A stretch of 64,000 bases of DNA from an uncultured Tenacibaculum sp. Its GTDB lineage: Bacteria > Bacteroidota > Bacteroidia > Flavobacteriales > Flavobacteriaceae. The stretch is from contig CANNGJ010000003.1 in NCBI GenBank assembly GCA_947504185.1, positions 1-64,000 of the forward strand. The letters are read 5' to 3'. Numbering within the stretch: position 1 is the first letter of the stretch; every line of letters starts with the position of its first letter. The notes beneath the pieces were generated by a model. It was not told where the DNA came from. It did no database searches and saw nothing but the letters and a program-made list of their open reading frames with translations. Of this stretch, positions 42,607-52,183 are shown in pieces. A program made the position numbers and the translations under genes.

Positions 42607-44172
42607 ATGAAGCTTAATATCCAAGATACTTTTAATAATGAATTACCAGCTGATAAGATTTTAGAAAATTCTCGCAGGCAAGTTTTAGATGCTTGTTTTT
42701 CGTTTGTTGAACCTAAAAAAACGGCAAATCCAACGTTAGTCCATGTATCTAAAGAAATGTTAGAAGCCATTGGGTTAACTGAAGAAGACGCTACATATAA
42801 AAAATTTTTAAACGTTTTTACAGGAAACAAAATTATAGAAAACACACACCCATATGCAATGTGCTATGGTGGACATCAATTCGGAAATTGGGCTGGACAA
42901 CTTGGAGATGGAAGAGCAATTAATTTAACAGAAGTTGTACACAAAAGCCAACGTTGGGCAATACAATTAAAAGGTTCTGGCGAAACTCCGTATTCTAGAA
43001 CTGCTGATGGATTAGCTGTTTTACGTTCTTCTGTTAGAGAATACTTGTGTAGTGAAGCTATGTTTTATTTAGGAGTTCCAACCACAAGAGCTTTGTCGTT
43101 AAGTCTATCAGGAGATGAAGTTTTACGAGATGTGCTATACGACGGAAATCCAGCTCACGAAAAAGGAGCTATTGTTTCTCGTTTAGCACCAAGTTTTATT
43201 CGTTTTGGAAATTTTGAAATTCTAGCAGCTCGCAAACAACATCTTATTTTAAAACAACTCGCTGATTATACTATCAAACATTTTTATCCAGAAGTTACAT
43301 CCGAAGGAAAACAAAAATACCTTGACTTTTTAACTGAAGTTCGTAACCGAACTATAGATATGATTGTACATTGGCAACGTGTTGGTTTCGTACATGGAGT
43401 CATGAATACTGATAATATGTCTATTTTAGGATTAACCATAGATTACGGTCCTTATGGCTGGCTAGAAGCTTATAATTTTGGCTGGACTCCTAATACGACA
43501 GACAACCAACACAAAAGATATCGTTACGGAAATCAATCTCAAATTGGTTTATGGAATTTATTTAAGCTTGCAAATGCTTTGTATACTCTTATTGAAGAAG
43601 TAGCACCTTTACAAGAGATTTTAGATGAATATTCTGATATTTATAACAAAAAACATCATTCAATGATGCAATCTAAACTTGGTTTAGTCATAAATGATGA
43701 AAATGATAAAGAATTGATTGGCAGATTAGAGGAAACATTACAACTTACCGAAACAGACATGACAATCTTTTTTAGAAATTTATCGAATATTTCTTCAGAA
43801 GATAGTTCTGAAACTGCTTTCAAAAAAGTTGAAATTGCTTTTTATCTACTCAATGAAATTGAAGGTGACATCAAAAATCATTGGGAAGATTGGTTTACTC
43901 GATATTTAAAAAGATTACAACAAGAACCTCTTTCAGACCAAGAGAGAAAACAAAAAATGGATTTAGTAAACCCTAAATATGTTTTTAGAAACTATATGGC
44001 ACAATTAGCTATTGATGAGGCTAACAAAGGAGATTACAATTTAATTGATGAATTCTACAATCTATTTAAAAATCCATATTCAGAACAACCTAAATATGAA
44101 AAATGGTTTTCAAAACGACCTGAATGGGCACGTCATAAAGTGGGTTGTTCTATGTTAAGTTGTAGTTCTTAA
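42607..44172 (+). CDS. selO: Protein adenylyltransferase SelO (YdiU family)
   Basis: 521 residues. SelO is a pseudokinase that transfers AMP from ATP to proteins, and in other bacteria it modifies redox proteins such as glutaredoxin (family knowledge). Motifs GDGRAINLTE (near residue 100), KGSGETPYSRTADG (near 122), GVMNTDNMSILGLTIDYGPY (near 263) are intact. The C-terminus reads CSMLSCSS, with a Cys at the selenocysteine position of animal SELENOO. Its place right after msr, redoxin and OsmC genes fits a shared redox-stress role. Confidence 0.92.
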   Translation: MKLNIQDTFNNELPADKILENSRRQVLDACFSFVEPKKTANPTLVHVSKEMLEAIGLTEEDATYKKFLNVFTGNKIIENTHPYAMCYGGHQFGNWAGQLGDGRAINLTEVVHKSQRWAIQLKGSGETPYSRTADGLAVLRSSVREYLCSEAMFYLGVPTTRALSLSLSGDEVLRDVLYDGNPAHEKGAIVSRLAPSFIRFGNFEILAARKQHLILKQLADYTIKHFYPEVTSEGKQKYLDFLTEVRNRTIDMIVHWQRVGFVHGVMNTDNMSILGLTIDYGPYGWLEAYNFGWTPNTTDNQHKRYRYGNQSQIGLWNLFKLANALYTLIEEVAPLQEILDEYSDIYNKKHHSMMQSKLGLVINDENDKELIGRLEETLQLTETDMTIFFRNLSNISSEDSSETAFKKVEIAFYLLNEIEGDIKNHWEDWFTRYLKRLQQEPLSDQERKQKMDLVNPKYVFRNYMAQLAIDEANKGDYNLIDEFYNLFKNPYSEQPKYEKWFSKRPEWARHKVGCSMLSCSS

Positions 44173-44211
44173 AAAATTGTACATTTAAAAGTAGAAATTA
44201 CACGTAACTAA

Positions 44212-45231
44212 ATGACATACGAATTCAAAGAAATTATTCAGCAGGCTTTTCTTAATCAACAAAACGGAATACAAAATGTATTAGCAACCGTTGTTGATTT
44301 AGATGGTTCTTCTTACAGAAAACCTGGAGTGCGAATGTTGTTATCTTCCGATGAAAAAATGATTGGAGCAGTAAGTGGTGGTTGTGTAGAAAAAGAGGTA
44401 CAACGAAGAGCACAATCAGTTTTTAACGATAAAAAACCTAAAGTAATAACATACGATGGTCGCTATCGTTTAGGTTGTGAAGGTATTCTATATATTTTGT
44501 TAGAGCCTATTAAAATTTCTTCAGAATTCATTGACGCTTTTTCTAATAGTTTAAGTAATAGAAAGTCATTTAATATTCAATCTTTTTATCAAAAAGAAGA
44601 TGAGGTTTACGGAAATTTTGGTTCAATCATTAAATTTCAAAACAACCAGGTTTTTTCTTTTTCTAAAGGAAATGAACCTGAAAACTTTAAAGACTTACAA
44701 GTATTTTCTCAAACTTTATCTCCCCTATTTCGTTTATTAATTATTGGTGGTGAACATGATGCTGTAAAGTTGTGTAAACAGGCAACTTTATTAGGTTGGG
44801 TCGTTGATATAATTACCTCTATAAAAGACCCAAAACAGTTATCTGATTTCCCTGGAGCAAAAACTGTCACAGCACAAACCCCAGAAACGGTTAAATTAAA
44901 CGATCTAAACAAAAATTCAGCAGTGGTTATTATGAATCACAATTTCACATATGATTTACGTTGGTTAATTAAATTACAAGAACACAACCCTATTTATATT
45001 GGTATTTTAGGAGCAGCACAACGGCGAGAAAAATTATTAAATGAACTATTTGAATACACTCCAGAAGTAATAGATTCTTTCTTAGAAAAAATTCATACTC
45101 CTGCTGGATTGAATATTGGAGCTGAAACACCTGAAGAAATAGCTTTGTCTATTTTAGCCGAAATTTTATCGGTAATTCGTAAAAAAGAAGTATTTTCATT
45201 AAAGAAAATTACTGGAAGAATACATAGTTAA
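44212..45231 (+). CDS. XdhC-family protein
   Basis: 339 residues. N-terminal XdhC/CoxI domain (about 15-85; VDLDGSSYRKPGVRMLLSSD and SGGCVEKEVQRRA) and a C-terminal Rossmann domain with LLIIGGEHDAVKLC (near residue 180). XdhC proteins bind and protect molybdenum cofactor before insertion into xanthine-dehydrogenase-family enzymes. The next gene is a MobA-like cytidylyltransferase. No molybdenum enzyme is in the window, so the client must be elsewhere. Confidence 0.85.
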   Translation: MTYEFKEIIQQAFLNQQNGIQNVLATVVDLDGSSYRKPGVRMLLSSDEKMIGAVSGGCVEKEVQRRAQSVFNDKKPKVITYDGRYRLGCEGILYILLEPIKISSEFIDAFSNSLSNRKSFNIQSFYQKEDEVYGNFGSIIKFQNNQVFSFSKGNEPENFKDLQVFSQTLSPLFRLLIIGGEHDAVKLCKQATLLGWVVDIITSIKDPKQLSDFPGAKTVTAQTPETVKLNDLNKNSAVVIMNHNFTYDLRWLIKLQEHNPIYIGILGAAQRREKLLNELFEYTPEVIDSFLEKIHTPAGLNIGAETPEEIALSILAEILSVIRKKEVFSLKKITGRIHS

Positions 45232-45297
45232 AATTTTCAACATAAAGAAAATCAAAAACTCTCAAACTCCCTCCTCTTGAGATGATATATTATAAAA

Positions 45298-45876
45298 ATG
45301 CAAAAAATTGCAATTATCATATTAGCCGCAGGGAACTCTTCTCGAATGGGAGATATAAAACAATTACTTCCCTATAAAAACACCTCCTTAATAGGGTGGG
45401 CTATTCAAAATGCAAAAAAATCTAACGCTCATAGTGTTTTTTGTGTATTAGGAGCCAATGCTGAACTCATAAAAAAAGAAATAAATCAATATCAGATTGA
45501 AACCATTTTAAACACAAATTACAAAGAGGGTTTAAGTTCTAGTATTACAGCAGGAGTTAATCATATAAAAGACAAACATTTTGATGCTCTTTTAATTATG
45601 TTAGCCGACCAACCTAATGTAAACACCTCCTACTTAAATAATCTTATTAGTAAATACCAAGAAAGTTCTTTAAAAATAATTGTTTCTAACTATAAAGAAA
45701 AAGTTGGGGTTCCTGCTATTTTTCCAAAAAATTATTTTAACCAATTATTGAGTTTAGAAGGTGACAAAGGAGCTAAACACCTACTACAAAAACAGTTATT
45801 AGAGCTTGTAAAATTAAAACCCTATAATTTAATAGATATTGACACTAAAGAAGATTATCAAAACCTTATCAATTAA
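45298..45876 (+). CDS. MobA-like nucleotidyltransferase (probable MocA-type)
   Basis: 192 residues. IILAAGNSSRMGDIKQLLPY (residues 6-25) is the nucleotide-binding loop of the MobA-like NTP transferase family, and MLADQPNV (near 101) the metal-binding DxP. MocA-type members add CMP to molybdopterin cofactor for xanthine-dehydrogenase-type enzymes, which fits the XdhC gene just upstream (66-bp gap). Its stop overlaps the next ATG by one base. Confidence 0.83.
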   Translation: MQKIAIIILAAGNSSRMGDIKQLLPYKNTSLIGWAIQNAKKSNAHSVFCVLGANAELIKKEINQYQIETILNTNYKEGLSSSITAGVNHIKDKHFDALLIMLADQPNVNTSYLNNLISKYQESSLKIIVSNYKEKVGVPAIFPKNYFNQLLSLEGDKGAKHLLQKQLLELVKLKPYNLIDIDTKEDYQNLIN

Positions 45877-46061
45877 TGTATCCTTATCATAATAAAATAA
45901 AACAACGTATTAAAAATGGTGAACTCGTTAAATTCGAATACTTAGAAAAATACAAACAAATCTCCCCATGTTTAGTACTCTATTTTAATACCGAACCTTA
46001 TGTTCGTCCTATAAGAGAACATCGATTTGAAGAATATAGAAGTATTCTAAATACAATTTAA
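45876..46061 (+). CDS. Small conserved-looking protein of unknown function
   Basis: 61 residues, basic (MYPYHNKIKQRIKNGELVKF...), with PYVRPIREHRFEEY near the C-terminus. No domain or signal recognised. It overlaps the MobA-like gene (TAATG), so it is translated with it. The ordered sequence and coupling argue for a real gene. Confidence 0.6.
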   Translation: MYPYHNKIKQRIKNGELVKFEYLEKYKQISPCLVLYFNTEPYVRPIREHRFEEYRSILNTI

Positions 46062-46078
46062 AAAAGCATAAAAAAAAG

Positions 46079-46092
46079 AGGTAAATTTACCT
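46079..46092. promoter_or_regulatory. Fourteen-base palindrome before the phosphoesterase/barrel gene
   Basis: AGGTAAATTTACCT is a perfect palindrome 18 nt before the ATG at 46110, in a purine-rich leader. Possible operator; not enough to call. Confidence 0.3.
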
Positions 46093-46109
46093 AACAAAAT
46101 ACCAAACCT

Positions 46110-49100
46110 ATGAATTCTGCAAAATCATTTCTATACTTAATAGCACTAACTTTAATAGTTGGTTGTGCTTCTTATAAAGCGAAATATGCCGATAAAAAAG
46201 CACCCAAAACAATTACTATTAATAAAGAAATAACACATACTTTTTACTTAATAGGCGACGCCGGTAATGCTGAAATGGGAAAAACAACTCCTGCTCTACC
46301 CTATTTTCATAAAGCATTAAACAAAGCAACTAAAAAATCTACCGTATTGTTTTTAGGTGACAATGTGTATCCAAAAGGGGTTCCTTCTAAAAATGCTGAA
46401 GGTTATCCTTTGGCAAAACACAGAGTAGAAATACAAATAGATGCGGTTAAAAATTTTAAAGGAAAGCCTATTTTTATTCCTGGAAATCACGATTGGTATA
46501 ATGGTGTTGACGGATTAAAACGCCAAGAAAAAATGGTTGAAAAGGCTTTAGGTAAAGGAACTTTTTTACCTGAAGGCGGTTGCGGATTAAAAAAAGTTGA
46601 TATCAATGATGATTTAACCTTAATTGTAATTGATAGTCGATGGTTTATTATGGATTGGAATGACGATCCGAAAATGAATGACAACTGCGACATTAAAACT
46701 CGTGAGCGTTTTATTGACGAATTATGGAGTTTATTCAAAAAAAATAGGTACAAAAATGTAGTAGTTGCCATGCATCACCCAATGTATAGCAATGGCCCTC
46801 ATGGAGGGAGTTTTTCATTTGGAAGCCATATGAAACCTGTTCCAGTTTTGGGTACTTTAAAAAACATAGTCCGTTCTAAAGCAGGAATTCAAACCGACAT
46901 TTTTAACAAACGCTACACTGATTTTATAGAACAAATAGAAACTATTGCCGATGATTTTAAAAATAATATCGTTTTTGTAAGCGGACATGAACATAATTTA
47001 CAATACATAGAAAATGTAGGGAATGATTTATCAACTACAAGCGGTGGGTTTAAACAAGTAATTAGTGGTTCAGGCTCTAAAAAATCGCCTGCTTTAGCAG
47101 GTTATGGTGCCGATTTTACTTATGGAAATTATGGGTATTCAATACTAAATTTTTATAACGATGGTTCTGCTGTTGTAGAGTTTTATTCTGCTAATGAAAA
47201 AGATGAGAATAAGTTATTATTCAGTAAAGAAATTATAAAACCATTTAAAAAAGTTGATGAAAAAACGTTTGATTTTACCGAATACAATCAGCATAAAACT
47301 GAAGTAACTACATCGCTATACCCAAAAGAGCAAACTGAAAAAAGTGGATTTCATAAGTTTTTCTGGGGAGATTTAAATCGTGAAAAATATGGGAGAGAAG
47401 TTACCGTTCCGGTATTAGAGCTTGATAAGGTTTTTGGTGGTTTAAAACCAATTCGTCGTGGTGGTGGAAACCAAACCAATTCATTACGTTTAGAGAATCC
47501 AGATGGTAAACAATACGTTTTACGTTCTATGGATAAAGATGCAAGCCGTATTATGGGAGGTGTTTTAAAAGGTACTTTTTTAATCGATGTGGTAAAAGAT
47601 GTTTTTACAATGTCGCACCCATACGCTGCATTTGTGGTTCCAGATATGGCAGAAGCAGCAGGCATTTATCATACAAATCCAAAATTATATTACATGCCTA
47701 AACAACCTGGTTTAGCGCAATACAACGATATTTTTGGTGGTGGAATGTATTTGTTAGAAGAACGCCCAGCTGGAAATCGTGACGATGTTGCTTCTTTTGG
47801 AAATTCAAAAAACATTATTGGTACGTTTGATGTTTTAGAGAAAATTCGTAAAAACGGAAAACATTCTGTTGATCAAGATTTTGCAATCCGTTCGCGTTTA
47901 TTCGATATGGTAATTGGTGATTGGGATCGTCATGAAGATCAATGGCGTTTTGCAGCATTTAAAACTGATGAAGGAAAAACCTATTATCGTCCAATTCCAC
48001 GTGATAGAGATCAACCTTTTTCAAAATTCGACGGAGTTTTAATTCCAACCTTCAAATATTTTGTTCCGTTGGTAAAAAATATGCAATCAATAGATTATGA
48101 CATTAAAGACATGAAATGGTACAACAATTATCCTCGTTTCTTTGATGCCGAATTTTTAAATCAATTAACTTTAAAAGATTGGTTAGCACAAGCTGAACAT
48201 ATTCAGCAAAATTTAACTGATGAAGTAATAGAAAACTCGATTAAACAATTGCCTAAAAATGTATATGATATTGATGGGGAAGAGTTAATTGCAATGATAA
48301 AATCTCGTCGCGATAAATTAAAAGACATCGCTAAACGTTACTACAAAAAGCAATCTAAAAAAGTGCAAGTTGTAGGTACAGATAAAGATGACAAATTTAT
48401 TATTAAGCGTTTAAATGATGACGAAACAAGCATCGAAATTTTTAGAAATGATATTAAAATTTACGATCGTATTTTTAAAACCGATGAAACTGACGAAGTA
48501 CAATTATACGGTTTAAACGGTGATGACGAATTTTATATTTCTGGTGATGTTGATGATAGTATTTTAGTTCGCTTAATTGGTGGGCAAAATCACGATACAT
48601 ACGAAGACACATCTAATGTTTCTGGATGGAGTAAAAAGACAAAAGTGTATGATTACAAGTCGAAAAAGAACACCGTAAAAGGCGGAAAAGAATTAGCCGA
48701 CTTACGAAAAGACGATTATTTTAACAACACCTATAATCATAGAGATATTGAAAACAACACTTCGTTGTTAATCCCAAACATTGGATCAAACCCTGATGAT
48801 GGTTGGTTTTTTGGTTTAAATTACACCTACACTCCACAAGGTTTTAAAAAGAAACCGTTTGCGAGTCAACATTCAATATCTGCAAATTATTATTCTAGCA
48901 CAAGCGGTTACGATGTTGAATACAATGGCGAATTTACAGAGTTTATTGGTAATTGGAGTTTAGGTTTACATGCAAAAATAACTAGCGATAATTATTCAAT
49001 TAATTTCTTCGACTGGGGGAATAACACTGTATTTAACATGCCAACTGGCGATATAGCTGATGATTTAGATTATTACCGAGTTAAAAAAGGAGGGTTTATC

Positions 49101-49817
49101 TTTTCGCCATCGTTATTAAGACGATTTAATGCAGGAAGTATTTTTAAAGTTTCAGGAATTATTGAGAGTGTAGAAATTCAAAATACAGCGAATAGAAATA
49201 TTACTAACGCTGTTGGAAATGTTTCTAATTTATTTGACACCAATTATTTTTGGGGAGGAGAATTTAACTTTAATCACAATAGAGTTGATGACAGTAGTTT
49301 TCCTACCAACGGAATGAATTTCGATGCTACTTTAGGTGCTAAAGCAAATACTGATGATTTTGAAAACCGTTTTGGATATTTTATAGGGAAATTAGCTATT
49401 TATCAAAATTTAGTACCAAATCGTTCGTTGGTTTGGGCTACAGAATTTGGTACACAATTAAATATAGGAAACCGTTTTGAGTTTTATCAAGGTGCTACTA
49501 TAGGAGGAACAGATAACTTACGTGGATTTAACAATCAACGATTTACAGGTAAAGAAAGTTTTTATAACAGTAACGATTTACGCTTACGTTTAGGGCGTTT
49601 TAAAATGGGAATCCCTATGAAAATAGGGGTTACTGGTGGTTTTGATTACGGAAAAGTTTGGACGCCATTAGCGGTAAACAAAAATCGTTGGAATACCAGT
49701 TATGGAGGTTCAATTTGGTTAAGCGGCTTAAACATGTTTACAGCAAATATTTCTTACTTCCAAAGTAACTTTGATGATGAAAATCGTATTGCCTTTAGTT
49801 TAGGTTTTGCATTCTAA
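46110..49817 (+). CDS. Metallophosphoesterase lipoprotein with a kinase-like central region and outer membrane barrel
   Basis: 1235 residues. Lipoprotein signal with LIVGC (lipidated Cys near 19). Residues about 40-370 form a calcineurin-like phosphoesterase with all metal motifs: GDAGN (49), GDNVYP (83), GNHDW (126), MHHPMYSNG (near 222) and GHEHN (near 296). Residues about 440-760 are different: LRLENPDGKQYVLRSMDKDA (459-478), DMVIGDWDRHEDQWRF (599-614) and YRPIPRDRDQPF (626-637), a layout reminiscent of FAM20/HipA-type kinases (DRH and DxD; inference). The last about 330 residues are a beta-barrel with GGTDNLRGFNNQRF and a terminal FAF, as in Omp85-type surface antigens. The next gene follows after 11 bp. 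Confidence 0.75.
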   Translation: MNSAKSFLYLIALTLIVGCASYKAKYADKKAPKTITINKEITHTFYLIGDAGNAEMGKTTPALPYFHKALNKATKKSTVLFLGDNVYPKGVPSKNAEGYPLAKHRVEIQIDAVKNFKGKPIFIPGNHDWYNGVDGLKRQEKMVEKALGKGTFLPEGGCGLKKVDINDDLTLIVIDSRWFIMDWNDDPKMNDNCDIKTRERFIDELWSLFKKNRYKNVVVAMHHPMYSNGPHGGSFSFGSHMKPVPVLGTLKNIVRSKAGIQTDIFNKRYTDFIEQIETIADDFKNNIVFVSGHEHNLQYIENVGNDLSTTSGGFKQVISGSGSKKSPALAGYGADFTYGNYGYSILNFYNDGSAVVEFYSANEKDENKLLFSKEIIKPFKKVDEKTFDFTEYNQHKTEVTTSLYPKEQTEKSGFHKFFWGDLNREKYGREVTVPVLELDKVFGGLKPIRRGGGNQTNSLRLENPDGKQYVLRSMDKDASRIMGGVLKGTFLIDVVKDVFTMSHPYAAFVVPDMAEAAGIYHTNPKLYYMPKQPGLAQYNDIFGGGMYLLEERPAGNRDDVASFGNSKNIIGTFDVLEKIRKNGKHSVDQDFAIRSRLFDMVIGDWDRHEDQWRFAAFKTDEGKTYYRPIPRDRDQPFSKFDGVLIPTFKYFVPLVKNMQSIDYDIKDMKWYNNYPRFFDAEFLNQLTLKDWLAQAEHIQQNLTDEVIENSIKQLPKNVYDIDGEELIAMIKSRRDKLKDIAKRYYKKQSKKVQVVGTDKDDKFIIKRLNDDETSIEIFRNDIKIYDRIFKTDETDEVQLYGLNGDDEFYISGDVDDSILVRLIGGQNHDTYEDTSNVSGWSKKTKVYDYKSKKNTVKGGKELADLRKDDYFNNTYNHRDIENNTSLLIPNIGSNPDDGWFFGLNYTYTPQGFKKKPFASQHSISANYYSSTSGYDVEYNGEFTEFIGNWSLGLHAKITSDNYSINFFDWGNNTVFNMPTGDIADDLDYYRVKKGGFIFSPSLLRRFNAGSIFKVSGIIESVEIQNTANRNITNAVGNVSNLFDTNYFWGGEFNFNHNRVDDSSFPTNGMNFDATLGAKANTDDFENRFGYFIGKLAIYQNLVPNRSLVWATEFGTQLNIGNRFEFYQGATIGGTDNLRGFNNQRFTGKESFYNSNDLRLRLGRFKMGIPMKIGVTGGFDYGKVWTPLAVNKNRWNTSYGGSIWLSGLNMFTANISYFQSNFDDENRIAFSLGFAF

Positions 49818-49828
49818 AAAAGAAAATT

Positions 49829-51757
49829 ATGAGGAGAATTGTTAGCATATTAATTAGTATACTCTTTTCTGTAATTGTTTATTCTCAATCAAAAACAATT
49901 ACAGTATCAAAAAATGTAAAAGGGCAAATTTTAAACTCTAATACTGGAATTGTATTGGTAAAGACCTCAAAAAAAGTACTTGCTGTTAATTCTAAAGATC
50001 AAAATGTAATTTGGGAAAATAATGATCTTAAAAAAGTTGATTTTAGTTCATACACAGAAATCCCATTTACACCCTATGTTATTTTCTCCAAAAAGCCATT
50101 CTTCAGTTCTAAACTCTTAACCAATGCTTTGGGTACTAAAGGAGTTTCAAAAACTTTAGTAAATGTATTAGATGGAAAAGTATTTTTTGATTCCGAAAAA
50201 CAAGGCTTCAAAGCTGTAAATAATACCTTACTTTTACCTGAACAAAAGGCAATTTTAGTTGATGGAATTAAAGATAAAAAATATGTACTTTCTCTTTTTG
50301 ATTTTCAAACAGGAAACCAAATTTGGAAAACTAACCTTACCGATAGAGACTTTTTTAAAGATTTAAAAGGTGCACTTTTAGACCAAGAGAAAACAATGTT
50401 AGACCATGAGAAAAACATTTTTTGGTTAAAAAACAAAACACTTTTAAAAATTAACAATAAAACAGGAGACATTCTCTATCACAAGAAAAATACAACGTCT
50501 TTTAATATGAATACACAAAAAGACGTCATCTATGTATTTAGTAATAAGTTTCAAGAAAAAAAGTTAGATGAAGAAACAGCAGTTATAGCTCTTTCTACAA
50601 ACAATCTAGAGCATTTATGGAAAGAAACTCCAAAGATTACTGGAAACATTTCTCAAAGTGTTTTTGTTAAAAATGAACTAGTAACAATCACCACAAAAGG
50701 ATTTAATATTATTAACATTAAAAATGGTGTTAAAAAATGGGAACAATCAGAAACATTGCCTTTGATTAAAAAAATAATTCCTGTTTCAGACGGTTATTTA
50801 GTTGTTCAAGAAAATTATTTGACAAAAGTTAATTTACAAGGAAAAAAAACATGGAAAGATGAGGTTAAAATTACAAAATCAAGTAATGAAATGCCTGTCC
50901 ATATTTTTGAAGATACGCTAACAGCTTTATATATTACACCATCATTTTCTAATAAAATAGTCATTGAAAACGGAAATAAAATTTGGAAAAAAGATGTTAT
51001 TTTAAACAAAGCAGGCTTTATTAGCAGAAACTTAAAACTAAACCATCAGTATTATCAAACTTGGTTTGACAAAACCAATAATTTGTTTCCTGTATACAAC
51101 GAAAATAAATTCTATATTTTTAGTCCAAAAGCGAATAAAGCCTCTTCTTCATTATATAAATTTGATTTTGGAAGAGAAATTCCAAATCTTGAAATTAGAG
51201 AAAAAGGTTATTTTATGTCTTTGAACAATCAATTTTATCTCTTTGATAGAAATGGAGATTTAGTATATGAAAAACAATTACCCTATCAATCTAAAAACGG
51301 TTTTTTTAGCGATACTTTTTATTGGGTAGGTAGAGGCATTGGAACTGCCAGATCTGTTATTGGTTTTATTCCCAATCAAATAGACCAAACTTTTAAAAGC
51401 GTCTTAATTTCTACCAACTTAGGTTTTATTACCAGAGCTACTTCTAGTATTTACGGAACCTATCAATCTTATAAAAATACGTTTGACGATATTACTCAAC
51501 TTAATTATTTAGGTATAGATAGTGATTTGTTGTCAGTTTTTAGTCGCTATAAAAAAGGGCAAAAAACCGATAAATTTACCATAGTAGTAAGTACTAACAA
51601 GGAAGGAAAAAGCACTATCTATCAACTAGAAAAAGATACAGGAAACACTAGCACCTTAAAAGAAGTAGATTTTGAATTTGACCAATATATTATTGATCAA
51701 ATAGAAGGTATTGTGTATTTCTTTGACGGTAAAAAAATAATGATTGAGAAACTATAA
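49829..51757 (+). CDS. Secreted PQQ-like beta-propeller protein of unknown function
   Basis: 642 residues with a signal peptide (about 1-19). The body has repeated blades such as GDILYHKKN, IWKTNLTD, VKKWEQSE and LVYEKQLP, the PQQ-like outer-membrane-associated propeller pattern of seven to eight blades. No enzyme motif. It follows the phosphoesterase-barrel gene by 11 bp, so they are probably cotranscribed; it may act with it in the envelope (inference). Confidence 0.65.
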   Translation: MRRIVSILISILFSVIVYSQSKTITVSKNVKGQILNSNTGIVLVKTSKKVLAVNSKDQNVIWENNDLKKVDFSSYTEIPFTPYVIFSKKPFFSSKLLTNALGTKGVSKTLVNVLDGKVFFDSEKQGFKAVNNTLLLPEQKAILVDGIKDKKYVLSLFDFQTGNQIWKTNLTDRDFFKDLKGALLDQEKTMLDHEKNIFWLKNKTLLKINNKTGDILYHKKNTTSFNMNTQKDVIYVFSNKFQEKKLDEETAVIALSTNNLEHLWKETPKITGNISQSVFVKNELVTITTKGFNIINIKNGVKKWEQSETLPLIKKIIPVSDGYLVVQENYLTKVNLQGKKTWKDEVKITKSSNEMPVHIFEDTLTALYITPSFSNKIVIENGNKIWKKDVILNKAGFISRNLKLNHQYYQTWFDKTNNLFPVYNENKFYIFSPKANKASSSLYKFDFGREIPNLEIREKGYFMSLNNQFYLFDRNGDLVYEKQLPYQSKNGFFSDTFYWVGRGIGTARSVIGFIPNQIDQTFKSVLISTNLGFITRATSSIYGTYQSYKNTFDDITQLNYLGIDSDLLSVFSRYKKGQKTDKFTIVVSTNKEGKSTIYQLEKDTGNTSTLKEVDFEFDQYIIDQIEGIVYFFDGKKIMIEKL

Positions 51758-51784
51758 AAATCATCTCTTACTTATTACTAAACT

Positions 51785-52159
51785 ATGACCTCACAAACAG
51801 TATTGATTGCTGGAGCTTTATTTGGAATGCTTGCAGTAATTCTTGGCGCATTTGGCGCCCATGCCTTGAAAAAAATATTAACTTCAGAACAATTAAAATC
51901 TTTTGAAACTGGAGTTAAATACCAGATGTACCATGCTATTGTTTTGCTATTTATTGGAAGCTATTTTAAACACCCAAATCAGTATATGGCATTAGCTTTT
52001 ATAATAGGTATTGTATTGTTTTCATTTAGTATTTACGGATTGATTTTATCTGACGCTAAAGGCAAGAAAATGAAATTTTTAGGGCCTATAACTCCACTTG
52101 GAGGTTTATTATTAATTATCGGGTGGATATTATTACTTTTTAAATTTTTAGTTCTTTAA
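51785..52159 (+). CDS. DUF423-family membrane protein (YgdD-like)
   Basis: 124 residues with four membrane helices (about 5-25, 45-62, 70-90, 98-120). GAFGAHALKKIL (near residue 22) is the family signature. Function unknown. It follows the propeller gene after 27 bp and precedes the S41 protease, all rightward. Confidence 0.87.
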   Translation: MTSQTVLIAGALFGMLAVILGAFGAHALKKILTSEQLKSFETGVKYQMYHAIVLLFIGSYFKHPNQYMALAFIIGIVLFSFSIYGLILSDAKGKKMKFLGPITPLGGLLLIIGWILLLFKFLVL

Positions 52160-52183
52160 ATCTGTAACATTGAGCAAAAACAA

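Noticed and set aside
46487..47665. Frames opposite the phosphoesterase gene
   Set aside because: Shadows of a clearly coding strand with conserved metal motifs.
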